DNA of 56,495 nt from an uncultured Clostridia bacterium (lineage in GTDB: Bacteria > Bacillota > Clostridia > Christensenellales > UBA1242), in NCBI GenBank assembly GCA_934747775.1, contig CAKVHA010000009.1:1-56495 (forward strand), in the 5' to 3' direction. Positions 1 through 8,998 of the stretch are shown piece by piece. Each line of letters starts with the position of its first letter. Positions within the stretch are counted from its first letter, which is position 1. The notes beneath the pieces were generated by a model. It had not been told where the DNA came from and made no database searches. It worked only from the letters and a program-made list of their open reading frames with translations. The position numbers and the translations under genes were made by a program.

Positions 1-1
1 T

Positions 2-643
2 CTTATGGTGGATATGGCACACATTGCAGGTCTTGTTGCTGCTGGATTACACGAAAACCCTTGCAAATACGCCGATGTTGTGACCACAACTACGCACAAA
101 ACACTTCGTGGGCCTCGTGGCGGAATGATATTATGTAAAGCCGAACTTGCAAAAAAAATAGACAGCGCTGTTTTTCCAGGAACACAAGGCGGGCCGCTAG
201 AACACGTTATTGCTGGCAAGGCGGTTATGTTAAAAGAAGCACTAAGTCCAGAGTTTAAAGAATATCAAAAACAAGTTGTTAAAAACTGCAAAGTTTTGGG
301 CGAAGAACTTACAAAACGCGGATTTAGGTTGGTAAGTGGCGGAACGGATAACCACTTATTGCTAGTGGACCTTACTCCATTTGGTGCAACAGGAAAAGAA
401 ATTGCGGACTTGCTTCACGAAGCTAATATCACCGCAAACAAAAACAGCATTCCAAACGAAACCTTATCGCCACAAATAACAAGTGGCTTGCGTCTTGGAA
501 CAGCAGCGGTTACAACTCTTGGAATGAAAGAAGCCCAAATGAAAACTATTGCAGACTTTATTTACAGAATTGTTGCTCAAAAACAAGCCGCAGTGAAACA
601 GGTTAAAAAAGAAGTAATTGAGCTTATGTGTCAGTTCGTGTAA
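2..643 (+). CDS. glyA: Serine hydroxymethyltransferase, C-terminal part (5' truncated)
   Basis: PLP enzyme that interconverts serine and glycine and charges tetrahydrofolate with a one-carbon unit; cytosolic. The reading frame is already open at the left edge (Leu-Met-Val-Asp-Met-Ala-His), so the N-terminal half lies outside the window and the Met at base 5 is internal. Visible are the DMAHIAGL segment, the PLP-lysine motif TTTTHKTLRGPRGG (the Lys after THK forms the Schiff base), the GGPLEH segment and the C-terminal domain ending in SGLRLGTAAVTT. About 213 residues remain of the usual 410-420. A good terminator follows, so it ends its transcript. Identification is secure from the active-site motif. 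Confidence 0.96.
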   Translation, partial: LMVDMAHIAGLVAAGLHENPCKYADVVTTTTHKTLRGPRGGMILCKAELAKKIDSAVFPGTQGGPLEHVIAGKAVMLKEALSPEFKEYQKQVVKNCKVLGEELTKRGFRLVSGGTDNHLLLVDLTPFGATGKEIADLLHEANITANKNSIPNETLSPQITSGLRLGTAAVTTLGMKEAQMKTIADFIYRIVAQKQAAVKQVKKEVIELMCQFV

Positions 644-744
644 TTAACAAGCGGCTTTAATTAAAATAGATTATATATAACACTTTAAATGTAATATTGT
701 ATTAAATATAAATTAAACCATATAGATTTAACATTATAAAAATA

Positions 745-806
745 AAGACCTTATGAATAAACTTTGATAATTTTTTAGTAGTTTGTTTATAGGGTTTTGT
801 TTTTTT
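745..806 (+). terminator. Rho-independent terminator of glyA
   Basis: A long stem (748-762 with 781-795, 15 pairs including several G-U wobbles, extendable by three more) is followed by a T-rich tract at 796-806. The 644-954 gap, just over 300 bases, holds this hairpin, then the promoter and leader of the next gene; no small gene was seen. Confidence 0.75.
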
Positions 807-834
807 GGTCAAATTAACCATAATCTTGAAATGT

Positions 835-863
835 TTGACATTTTTAATGATTAGTGTTATACT
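835..863 (+). promoter_or_regulatory. Sigma-A promoter of the ABC transporter gene
   Basis: Perfect TTGACA (835-840), a 17-base spacer and TATACT (858-863). The predicted start near 870 gives a leader of about 85 bases. That leader carries an imperfect inverted repeat (906-914 with 923-931, 8-base loop) just before the AAGGAG ribosome binding site (945-950). The hairpin could be an operator or a translational control element, but this is only inferred from position. Confidence 0.75.
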
Positions 864-954
864 CATTGCACTTTGACAAAAAATTAGTTCTCCAAGTATT
901 GTGATATTACACGCTAAATAAGGCGTTTAATATAAATAAAAAATAAGGAGTTTT

Positions 955-2823
955 ATGAAGAAAAAATCTAAAGAAGAAATTCTCACTCAAAAAGAACAAG
1001 AGTTTGAGAAAATGGCTGAGGAGATTTTTACTAGAAAGGGCGGAACAACAAAAAATGGAAGTCTTAAAGGGTATAAGGGTTTAAAAAAACTTATTCCATA
1101 CTACACAAAATACAAAAAATTATGCTCTGGCTTTATGATTGCGTTTATAATTAGTGTGTCAGTTGGGTTTTTGCTACCAATATACGATGCAAAAATGTTG
1201 GCATCTTTAGCAAGTGGAGATTTTAAAAGCACAATAATATTTGCACTAGTTTCACTAGGAATATTTTTAGTCTACACCTTTCTAAATTGGATTCACAACA
1301 AAACATATATGTATCTAGACAACAAGGTTTGCTATGATATGCGGCAAAAAATTATGCGAAGCATAGATAGCACCCAAATGAGCACTTTAGATAATGTAGG
1401 CTCTAGTGTATTAATTGAAAGGCTAGAAGCCGACGCTGGAAAATGTAGCGATGTTTTGTCTAATATATTTATTCAAATTGTAAACATCATAACCGCAGTA
1501 TGCTTTTTTATCTACATAGCATTTTTAAATATTTGGTTGTTTTTAGCATTGCTTGGATATGTGCTTTTAATGTATGGAATTAATACTTGGCAGGCAAATA
1601 TATTTTATAATGTTGTTATGAAATTTAAAAGACGAAAAGAAATTGCTCAAGGCGGGTATTACGAACAAATACGCGGAGTAAGAGATGTAAAGTGTTTAAA
1701 CATTAAAGAGCAATTACTCACTGATTCTGGCGACAGATTTAACTATGTGTTAAAAAAGAAATATGCCGAGCGAAACAAGTACTTTAATGTAAAACTTTTG
1801 ATTTATAAAAATGTTGATAAGTTGCTGGAAGTTTTGTTTATAGTGCTTGGTGTGGTGTTAATTAAAAACAATATTGTTACGCTAACAACATTCTTAATTG
1901 TATATATGTATAGGGGCAAAGCAACAAATCTTACTGGATACATTGGAAATGTAAAACAATTTGCTGCCGAAGGCGAACTTGCTGCTCAACGCTACTTTGA
2001 AGTTGTGGAAGATTATCCAAAAGAAGAGTTTGGAAATGTTGCACTTTCCGAGCCGATTGTTGGCGATGTGGAATTTAAAAATGTAAGCTTTTCTTACAAT
2101 GCCGACAAAGAAGTTTTAAAAAATATTAGTTTTAATATAAAACCGAATAAAATAACAGCTTTTGTGGGCAGCAGTGGTTGTGGGAAAAGCACTATACTTA
2201 GCCTTATTAACAAGCTTTACGATGTTAATAGTGGCGAAATTTGCATAGACGGAGTTAATATAAAAACACTAACCGAAAAATCGTTACGTGATACAGTTGG
2301 AATAGTAACTCAATCGCCATATATATTTAACAACACAATTAAAAACAACTTGTTGTTTGTAAAACCTGATGCAACTGATGACGAAATATGGGACGCACTA
2401 AAACGTGCTCAAATAGACGAGTATATAAGGGAGCAAGAATTGGGACTAGATGGCAAGGTTGGGGAAAACGGAGTTAAGTTATCTGGTGGTCAAAAACAAA
2501 GACTAGCAATTGCAAGGGCGCTACTAAAAGGAAACAAGATAATTGCGTTTGACGAAGCAACAAGCGCGCTAGACAACAAAAGCCAAGGCGCTATTGTGGA
2601 CGAACTGGCAAAATTAAAACAAGACCATACAATTATTGTGGTTGCGCATAGACTATCTACAATTGTGGATGCCGATAATATTATAGTTGTGGATAACGGA
2701 CAAAAGGTGGCAGAAGGAACTCATAAAGAGCTTATGAATTCGTGCGAACTTTATAAAGAGTTGTATGAAAACGAAGAAGAAGCAAGCAACATTAATAAAG
2801 TAAACCTAGACCAAGAAAATTAA
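955..2823 (+). CDS. ABC exporter half-transporter (fused membrane and ATPase domains)
   Basis: Type IV (MsbA/LmrA-like) exporter subunit of 622 aa in the cytoplasmic membrane. A charged cytosolic N-tail of about 50 residues precedes a six-helix membrane domain (about residues 58-330). The ATPase domain then shows Walker A GSSGCGKST, signature LSGGQKQRLAIARA, Walker B IIAFDEATSALD and the H-loop VVAHRLST. All catalytic motifs are intact, so it should hydrolyse ATP. With no second half-transporter beside it, it probably works as a homodimer. The substrate cannot be told from sequence. It has its own sigma-A promoter, an AAGGAG site 4 bases before the ATG, and a terminator right after it, so it is monocistronic. 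Confidence 0.93.
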   Translation: MKKKSKEEILTQKEQEFEKMAEEIFTRKGGTTKNGSLKGYKGLKKLIPYYTKYKKLCSGFMIAFIISVSVGFLLPIYDAKMLASLASGDFKSTIIFALVSLGIFLVYTFLNWIHNKTYMYLDNKVCYDMRQKIMRSIDSTQMSTLDNVGSSVLIERLEADAGKCSDVLSNIFIQIVNIITAVCFFIYIAFLNIWLFLALLGYVLLMYGINTWQANIFYNVVMKFKRRKEIAQGGYYEQIRGVRDVKCLNIKEQLLTDSGDRFNYVLKKKYAERNKYFNVKLLIYKNVDKLLEVLFIVLGVVLIKNNIVTLTTFLIVYMYRGKATNLTGYIGNVKQFAAEGELAAQRYFEVVEDYPKEEFGNVALSEPIVGDVEFKNVSFSYNADKEVLKNISFNIKPNKITAFVGSSGCGKSTILSLINKLYDVNSGEICIDGVNIKTLTEKSLRDTVGIVTQSPYIFNNTIKNNLLFVKPDATDDEIWDALKRAQIDEYIREQELGLDGKVGENGVKLSGGQKQRLAIARALLKGNKIIAFDEATSALDNKSQGAIVDELAKLKQDHTIIVVAHRLSTIVDADNIIVVDNGQKVAEGTHKELMNSCELYKELYENEEEASNINKVNLDQEN

Positions 2824-2852
2824 TTAGTCTAACTGCAAAATAGAATAAAAAT

Positions 2853-2900
2853 AGACCTATATTTTCGAACAATTGTTTTAAGATATGGGTCTTTTTTGTT
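2853..2900 (+). terminator. Rho-independent terminator after the ABC transporter
   Basis: Thirteen-pair stem (2853-2865 with 2880-2892) followed by T-run 2892-2897. Its T-tract nearly touches the -35 region of the recD2 promoter. Confidence 0.8.
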
Positions 2901-2928
2901 TGTAAAAAAGTGTGGCTAGTGCTACAAT
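2900..2928 (+). promoter_or_regulatory. Promoter of recD2, positioned for a leaderless transcript
   Basis: TTGTAA (2900-2905), 17-base spacer, extended -10 TGCTACAAT (-10 hexamer 2923-2928). The normal start site, 7 bases after the -10, is 2935, which is the A of the recD2 ATG. There is no Shine-Dalgarno sequence in the six bases between. Confidence 0.65.
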
Positions 2929-2934
2929 ATTAGT

Positions 2935-5139
2935 ATGAAAATTAATGGCGTTATTGAAGAAATTATATTTAGAAACCCCGACACTAACTATACTGTTGTT
3001 TTGCTAAATTGCAGCGGCAATTTTGTTACGGCAGTAGGCAGATTTCCGCTTATAAACGAAGGCGAAAATGTGGAGCTTAGTGGCGAGTATGTTGCACACT
3101 CTAAATATGGCGAACAGTTTTCGGTGAGCGAAGTAAAACTAAAACCGCCCACAACGAAACAAGGAATTATTAGATATTTAAGTAGCGGGCTTATTAAAGG
3201 TGTTGGACTTATTACAGCCACAAACCTGGTTAATAAATTTGGCGAAGCCACCCTAGATGTAATAGAGTTTAACCCGTCAAGACTTGCCGAAGTAAGGGGA
3301 GTTAGCCCAAAAAAAGCGCAAGATATTGCAGCCGAAGTGGCAGCGGTTAAAAAAATGCAAAACGCTGTTATGTTAATGCAAAACTATAATATTTCCACAA
3401 ATCTTGCTATAAAGATTTTTAATTATTATGGCGATTCAACCGAAAAAGTGTTAAAAAACAATCCGTACAAACTAACCGAAGACATAGACGGTGTTGGTTT
3501 TTTTACTGCGGATAAAATAGCACAAGAACTTGGCGTGGCTTTTGATAGCAAGTTTAGGTTTAGGGCAGGCATTATTCATTGCTTAAAAGAAGAGTGCGAT
3601 AAGTCTGGCAACACATATGTTACAAAAAGCAACTTGGAAGACGAGGTTTTTGAACTTTTACGCCTTAAAAACAACGACTATATTGACATTTTCCAAACAG
3701 TTTTGGAAATGCTGGAAAGCGACGGAATGATTAAAATAATCGTTAAAGACGACGACTGTATTGTTGCACTTACAAAGTATTTTAATCTAGAAAAAATTGT
3801 TGCGGCTACACTAAATTTGTACAACCTTAACAAAGTTGAAAACACAATTAATGTTGAAGAAAATATTAATTTGTTTGAACAACTAAACGGCATTAAAATG
3901 CACGAAAAACAGCGTGAAGCAGTTACAATGGCCATAAATAATGGCGTTAGTGTAATTACTGGTGGGCCAGGAACAGGAAAAACCACTATTGTAAAATGTG
4001 TGTTGCATTTGTTTAAACAAATGGGCAAAAAAGTTAAATTGCTTGCTCCAACTGGTCGTGCGGCAAAACGAATGAGCGAAAGTTGTAATTTTGATGCCAG
4101 CACAATTCACCGTGCGCTAGAAGTTGATTTTAGTAGCCCTAGTATGTTTAAATACAACAATATGAACAAACTTTCTTGTGATGTTGTTATTGTGGACGAA
4201 ATTAGTATGGTTGATATTCAGCTAATGTACTTTTTAATTAGGGCGTTAAAACGCACTTGTCAAATTGTATTTGTGGGCGATAAAGACCAGTTGCCAAGCG
4301 TGGGCGCGGGAAATGTGCTTGCCGATATTTTAGCGAGCGGAGTTATTCCTAATGTGTGCCTAACACAAATATACAGACAAAGTGAAAACAGCCTTATTAT
4401 TACAAATGCCCATCTTATTAACAACGGCAAAATGCCCGAACTTAACAATTCTAGTAGCGACTTTTTCTTTGCCAGCAAAACCGAACCAGCGGACGCGCTT
4501 AACACAATAATTGAAATGTGTACAACACGTATTCCTAAATTTTTAAACACCGATAGTTCGCGTATTCAGGTGCTTGCGCCAATGAAAGCGGGATTATGTG
4601 GAATAGATAATCTTAACAAATGTTTGCAAGAAAAACTTAATCCGTTAAAAGGATTTTCAAGCGAAATAGTAACCGAAAAATATTCGTTTAGACTAAACGA
4701 CCGCGTTATGCAAACCACCAACAACTACGAGCGCGAATGGACAAAAGAAACCGAACGTGGTGAAGGCGTGTTTAATGGCGACATTGGCACGATTACTCAC
4801 ATTGATGGTGCAATAAACGAACTTGTTGTGACCTTTGAAGACGGACGTGTGGCAAGGTACACAAAAGCAGATTTAAGCGAAATAATGTTAAGTTATGCAA
4901 TAACAATCCATAAAAGCCAAGGTAGTGAGTTTGATTGTGTTGTCATACCAGTTTTGTCAGGACCACCTATGCTTTTGACAAGAAACCTACTTTACACGGC
5001 AGTAACACGTGCAAAACGTATGGTTGTGCTTGTTGGCAATGAAGCGTGTGTAAAGCGTATGGTTAGAAATAATTACACGCAAAAACGCTTTACATTACTT
5101 AAAGATTTTTTAACAAACGAAGAAATGTTGTTGGTGTAA
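2935..5139 (+). CDS. recD2: RecD2-type ATP-dependent 5'-3' DNA helicase
   Basis: Superfamily 1B helicase of the RecD2/YrrC family, found without RecBC; acts in DNA repair and replication-fork maintenance. It has 734 aa, the usual family length. An N-terminal OB-like region is followed by helix-hairpin-helix repeats (GVSPKKAQDIA near residue 122 and a second near 180). Helicase motifs are Walker A GGPGTGKTT (about residue 343), Walker B VVIVDEISMVD, motif III GDKDQLPSVGAG, and the C-terminal ITIHKSQGSEFD and YTAVTRAK. The ATG has no ribosome binding site and sits at the predicted transcription start. comFC follows after 2 bases, so the two are co-transcribed. Confidence 0.95.
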   Translation: MKINGVIEEIIFRNPDTNYTVVLLNCSGNFVTAVGRFPLINEGENVELSGEYVAHSKYGEQFSVSEVKLKPPTTKQGIIRYLSSGLIKGVGLITATNLVNKFGEATLDVIEFNPSRLAEVRGVSPKKAQDIAAEVAAVKKMQNAVMLMQNYNISTNLAIKIFNYYGDSTEKVLKNNPYKLTEDIDGVGFFTADKIAQELGVAFDSKFRFRAGIIHCLKEECDKSGNTYVTKSNLEDEVFELLRLKNNDYIDIFQTVLEMLESDGMIKIIVKDDDCIVALTKYFNLEKIVAATLNLYNLNKVENTINVEENINLFEQLNGIKMHEKQREAVTMAINNGVSVITGGPGTGKTTIVKCVLHLFKQMGKKVKLLAPTGRAAKRMSESCNFDASTIHRALEVDFSSPSMFKYNNMNKLSCDVVIVDEISMVDIQLMYFLIRALKRTCQIVFVGDKDQLPSVGAGNVLADILASGVIPNVCLTQIYRQSENSLIITNAHLINNGKMPELNNSSSDFFFASKTEPADALNTIIEMCTTRIPKFLNTDSSRIQVLAPMKAGLCGIDNLNKCLQEKLNPLKGFSSEIVTEKYSFRLNDRVMQTTNNYEREWTKETERGEGVFNGDIGTITHIDGAINELVVTFEDGRVARYTKADLSEIMLSYAITIHKSQGSEFDCVVIPVLSGPPMLLTRNLLYTAVTRAKRMVVLVGNEACVKRMVRNNYTQKRFTLLKDFLTNEEMLLV

Positions 5140-5141
5140 AT

Positions 5142-5891
5142 ATGATAGAGTTTATTAAAGATTTGTTTTATCCTAGCGAGTACAAGTGCTTGATTTGCGG
5201 CGAAGAACTTAATCATAACACGCTATATAGCATTTGTGATGATTGTATGGAAAAGTTGCCGTTTAATAATGGCAAAGTGTGTTTAAGATGTTCGGAGCCA
5301 ATAAACACAATGGCAAGCTATTGTATAAATTGTAAAAACACAAAACCTTATTACACTAAAAACACATCGCTATTTTTGTATGAAGACCCAATACGCGGAA
5401 TTATTAGAAAATTAAAATATGACAACAAAAAATATCTTGCTCACACTTTTAGCAATATGATTGCGGGCGAAGTTAGCCGAATGGATGTAAGTTTTGACAT
5501 AGTCATTCCAGTTCCATTGTATTATAAAAGACTAAAATATCGTGGCTACAATCAGTCGGAACTTTTAACGGAGTCGCTAAAAACTAAGCTTAACTTAAAT
5601 GTTGATACAACGGCGCTTATTAAAATTAGAAACACTCGCACTCAAGCAAATTTGACTAGAACCGAAAGAATGGAAAACTTAAAAGATGCGTTTAAGGTGA
5701 CCGATAAAGCAAAAGTGAAAGGAAAAACAATTTTGCTTATTGACGATGTTTTTACAACTGGTACAACAATAAACGAGTGCTCAAAAACTCTAATAGAAGC
5801 TGGTGCAAAAGCGGTGTATTCGGTTACACTTGCTCACGCTCATTACTCAAAAATGATTGTAGGTGACGTACCGCCAAAAGAGAAAAAGTAG
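5142..5891 (+). CDS. comFC: ComF family amidophosphoribosyltransferase-like protein
   Basis: ComFC/GntX family, 249 aa, linked to DNA uptake and recombination in other bacteria. The N-terminal third carries a four-cysteine-pair zinc-binding region (CLIC, CDDC, CLRC, CINC). The C-terminal part is a phosphoribosyltransferase fold with PVPLYYKRLKYRGYNQSE and the PRPP-binding loop LLIDDVFTTGTT. Two bases separate it from the recD2 stop and no independent ribosome binding site is visible, so translation is probably coupled to recD2. The pairing with a recombination helicase fits a role in processing incoming or damaged DNA (inference). A terminator lies 80 bases downstream. Confidence 0.9.
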   Translation: MIEFIKDLFYPSEYKCLICGEELNHNTLYSICDDCMEKLPFNNGKVCLRCSEPINTMASYCINCKNTKPYYTKNTSLFLYEDPIRGIIRKLKYDNKKYLAHTFSNMIAGEVSRMDVSFDIVIPVPLYYKRLKYRGYNQSELLTESLKTKLNLNVDTTALIKIRNTRTQANLTRTERMENLKDAFKVTDKAKVKGKTILLIDDVFTTGTTINECSKTLIEAGAKAVYSVTLAHAHYSKMIVGDVPPKEKK

Positions 5892-5970
5892 ACTTTTTTA
5901 TGTTTATAAAAACTTCGGTGTGGTGCTGTTAACTAAGAGCGGCAAATATATAAAATGATTAAATGTAATT

Positions 5971-6017
5971 AAAAGATTGATAAAAGTGATTTGAACTTAA
6001 CTTATCAATCTTTTTTT
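5971..6017 (+). terminator. Rho-independent terminator of recD2-comFC
   Basis: Stem 5971-5982 with about 6002-6013 (AAAGATTGATAA against TTATCAATCTTT), then a T-run to 6017. Confidence 0.8.
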
Positions 6018-6062
6018 CGTCATTTAAAGCATATTTTTTTAAAAATACCTAGGGCTATTTAT

Positions 6063-6091
6063 TTGTAAAAATGCCTAAATTAGTGTATTAT
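6063..6091 (+). promoter_or_regulatory. Probable sigma-A promoter of secA
   Basis: TTGTAA (6063-6068), 17-base spacer, TATTAT (6086-6091). An alternative -10, TATAAT, overlaps at 6091-6096. Confidence 0.5.
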
Positions 6092-6123
6092 ATAATTACA
6101 TTAACTTATAAAGGATTAATTAA

Positions 6124-8802
6124 ATGGGACTACTATCTAAAATATTTAAATCAGAAAATGCAAGAAATGTGGCAAAACTAGAAAAAATTGCCAACAAAAT
6201 AGAAGCAAAACAAGAAGAATATAGAGCAAAAACCGATGACGAACTAAAAGCAATGACGGGCATTTTAAAAGAACGCCTTAAAAATGGCGAAAAGCCAATA
6301 GACATTTTGCCAGACGCTTTTGCAACCGTTCGTGAAGCTAGCGACCGTGTTATGGGTATGCGTCACTTTCATGTTCAGTTGTTGGGCGGCATCGCATTGT
6401 TTCAAGGTCGTATTGCCGAGATGCGTACTGGTGAAGGTAAAACTTTAACCGAAACATTGCCAGCGTACTTGGTTGCGCTAGAAGGTAAAGGCGTTCATAT
6501 TGTAACAGTAAACGAATACTTAGCAAAACGTGACTCCGAGTGGATGGGTAAAATATTTAGGTGGCTAGGACTTACGGTTGGCGTTTCGATGCACGATATG
6601 AAGGCGGCAGAAAAACGCGAAGCATATGCTTGCGACATAACATATAGCACCAACAACGAGCTTGGCTTTGACTACTTGCGTGATAATATGGTTATTAGAG
6701 CGGAAGACAGAATGGGACGTGGCTATCACTTTGCCATTATTGATGAAGTAGATAGTATTTTAATTGATGAAGCGCGTACTCCACTTATCATTAGCGGACC
6801 TGGGATGAAAAGCAACGAAATGTATAAATCCGCATCGCGTTTTGCTAAAAGTTTAAGACCCGATGACTATGAGATAGATGAAAAAGAAAAAGCTGTTAGG
6901 CTTACTGAAAAGGGTGTAAAAAAAGCAGAGAGATTTTTCAATTTGGACAACCTTAGTGATATTAACAACATTGAAATTAACCACCACATCAACAACGCAA
7001 TGAAAGCTCAATACATTATGAAAAAGGATAACAACTACATCGTAAAAGATGACGAAGTTATTATAGTAGATGAGTTTACAGGTCGTTTGATGGAAGGCAG
7101 AAAATATTCAAATGGTTTACACCAAGCAATAGAAGCAAAAGAAGGTTTGCAAATTAGAGACGAAAACAAAACACTTGCAACCATTACTTTCCAAAACTTC
7201 TTTAGATTGTACGACAAAATTAGTGGTATGACTGGTACAGCAAAAACCGAAGAAGCCGAATTTAACAAAATTTACAACCTAGATGTTGTTACAATTCCTA
7301 CAAACTTGCCAGTACGCCGTATTGACGAGCCAGATATTATTTATATGACCGAGCGTGCTAAAATTGACGCCATTGTAGAAGCGGTTAAGGAAGTTCACGC
7401 TACTGGCAGACCAGTGCTAGTGGGTACGGTAACTATTGAAAAAAGTGAATTAATTAGTAACGCGTTAAAGCGTGCAAAAATTCCACACAATGTGTTAAAT
7501 GCTAAAAACCACCTTCGCGAAAGTGAAATAGTAGCACAAGCGGGCAGACTAAACGCCGTTACGCTTGCCACAAATATGGCTGGTCGTGGTACAGATATTT
7601 TGCTAGGCGGAAACCCAGAATATATGGCAAAACAAAAGTTGCGTGAAATGGGTTACAACGAAGAACAAATAGAATTTTGTACTTCGCTTATCACTACCGA
7701 CAACGAAGAACTAAACCGCATTAGAGATGAGTACAACAAGCTTTACAAAGAGTTTAAGGAAATTACAAACAAAGAAAAAGAGCAAGTTATTATTCTTGGC
7801 GGTCTTCATATTATTGGCACCGAACGTCACGAAAGCCGCCGTATTGACAACCAGCTTCGTGGTCGTGCAGGTCGTCAAGGTGACCCAGGCAGCAGTGTGT
7901 TTTTTGTTAGTATGGAAGACGAGCTTATGCGTCGTTTTGGCGGAGAAAGAATGCAAGGCATTATGCGTTTCTTTAAAATAGACGAAGATACGCCTTTCCA
8001 AATGAAATTATTATCGCGTCAAATTGAATCCGCTCAAAAACGAATTGAAGGTTACAATTTTAGCGCGCGTCATAGCGTTTTGAAATTTGACGACGTTAAC
8101 AACCAACAACGTGAACTTATTTACAAAGAACGTGACCGCGTTTTGGATGGTGCTAACATTCACGACGAAGTTGTAGAGATGATTAGCGAGCTTGCTATGA
8201 ACATTGTTTTGCGCGAAACAGGTGACGGCAGCAGTTGGGACGAGTGGGATATTGAGGCAATAAACAACGCCCTAAATGGAAAAGTTTTCCCACCAGAAAC
8301 AAACTTTGTAACCGAAGAAATGGTTGAAGGCAAAGAACCACAAGAACTTGCCGACGAAGTTGCAAAAGAAGTTATTAACCGCTACGAAACAAAATGTACC
8401 GAAATTGGCAAAATTGGCATAGACACAGGCAAAATTGAGCGCGACATATTGCTAAGAGTTGTTGATAGCAACTGGATGGATCATATTGACTATCTTGAAA
8501 TGCTTAGAAACGAAATTGGTCTTCAAGCCTACGGAAACCACGACCCAATTGTGGAATACAAACGCATTAGCTTTGAAGCTTTTGAAGAAATGGTTGACCG
8601 TATTAGAGAAGAAACCGCAACATTCCTTATTAACTACAAGGTTAATATTGAAATAAAACAAGCGCCAAAACCACGCGAAGTTATTGCTGGTAGCAACAAT
8701 TCAACCACAAGCGCAACCACAAAAGGCAAGATTGTGGGCAGAAACGAACTTTGCCCTTGCGGAAGTGGTAAAAAATACAAAAACTGCTGTGGTGCAAAAT
8801 AA
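6124..8802 (+). CDS. secA: Preprotein translocase ATPase SecA
   Basis: Motor ATPase of the general secretion pathway; pushes unfolded precursors through SecYEG. The 892 aa match the family length. Seen in order: Walker A MRTGEGKT (residues 100-107), YSTNNELGFDYLRDNM, the DEAD-type Walker B IIDEVDSILIDEARTPLIISG, the preprotein cross-linking region, second nucleotide domain (ATNMAGRGTDILLGG, GLHIIGTERHESRRIDNQLRGRAGRQGDPG), helical scaffold and the C-terminal zinc/SecB-type tail CPCGSGKKYKNCCG. All motifs are intact. An AAAGGA site lies 9 bases before the ATG. It is monocistronic, bounded by terminators on both sides. It would serve the many lipoproteins and secreted proteins in this window. 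Confidence 0.98.
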   Translation: MGLLSKIFKSENARNVAKLEKIANKIEAKQEEYRAKTDDELKAMTGILKERLKNGEKPIDILPDAFATVREASDRVMGMRHFHVQLLGGIALFQGRIAEMRTGEGKTLTETLPAYLVALEGKGVHIVTVNEYLAKRDSEWMGKIFRWLGLTVGVSMHDMKAAEKREAYACDITYSTNNELGFDYLRDNMVIRAEDRMGRGYHFAIIDEVDSILIDEARTPLIISGPGMKSNEMYKSASRFAKSLRPDDYEIDEKEKAVRLTEKGVKKAERFFNLDNLSDINNIEINHHINNAMKAQYIMKKDNNYIVKDDEVIIVDEFTGRLMEGRKYSNGLHQAIEAKEGLQIRDENKTLATITFQNFFRLYDKISGMTGTAKTEEAEFNKIYNLDVVTIPTNLPVRRIDEPDIIYMTERAKIDAIVEAVKEVHATGRPVLVGTVTIEKSELISNALKRAKIPHNVLNAKNHLRESEIVAQAGRLNAVTLATNMAGRGTDILLGGNPEYMAKQKLREMGYNEEQIEFCTSLITTDNEELNRIRDEYNKLYKEFKEITNKEKEQVIILGGLHIIGTERHESRRIDNQLRGRAGRQGDPGSSVFFVSMEDELMRRFGGERMQGIMRFFKIDEDTPFQMKLLSRQIESAQKRIEGYNFSARHSVLKFDDVNNQQRELIYKERDRVLDGANIHDEVVEMISELAMNIVLRETGDGSSWDEWDIEAINNALNGKVFPPETNFVTEEMVEGKEPQELADEVAKEVINRYETKCTEIGKIGIDTGKIERDILLRVVDSNWMDHIDYLEMLRNEIGLQAYGNHDPIVEYKRISFEAFEEMVDRIREETATFLINYKVNIEIKQAPKPREVIAGSNNSTTSATTKGKIVGRNELCPCGSGKKYKNCCGAK

Positions 8803-8815
8803 CAATAAATTATAA

Positions 8816-8844
8816 ACAGGGCAACTAAACTTGCCTTGTTTTTG
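8816..8844 (+). terminator. Rho-independent terminator of secA
   Basis: Nine-pair stem (8816-8824 with 8831-8839, one G-U) with six-base loop, followed by a T-run. Confidence 0.8.
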
Positions 8845-8896
8845 TATAAGGATAAAACTGGGTTGTTTTACTAAACAACTTGTGTGTGGCTTAATA

Positions 8897-8925
8897 TTGT
8901 TTTTAATGTAATATTGTGATATAAT
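8897..8925 (+). promoter_or_regulatory. Extended -10 promoter of prfB
   Basis: TTGTTT (8897-8902), 17-base spacer, TATAAT (8920-8925) preceded by TGA, giving TGATATAAT. The same extended -10 string stands before mrnC, sbcD and the gene at 18197. Confidence 0.6.
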
Positions 8926-8998
8926 ATAATAAATAATATGGGGCTATAATATATTTTGCCTTAATTGGTTTAAAAAAATATTGTAAAAGGAAAAATTT

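Noticed and set aside
906..931. Riboswitch in the ABC transporter leader
   Set aside because: Only one imperfect nine-pair hairpin is visible and no known riboswitch core; too little to call.
3678..4103. Minus-strand frame of 141 codons inside recD2
   Set aside because: No ribosome binding site, composition typical of an antisense shadow, and recD2 is complete on the other strand.
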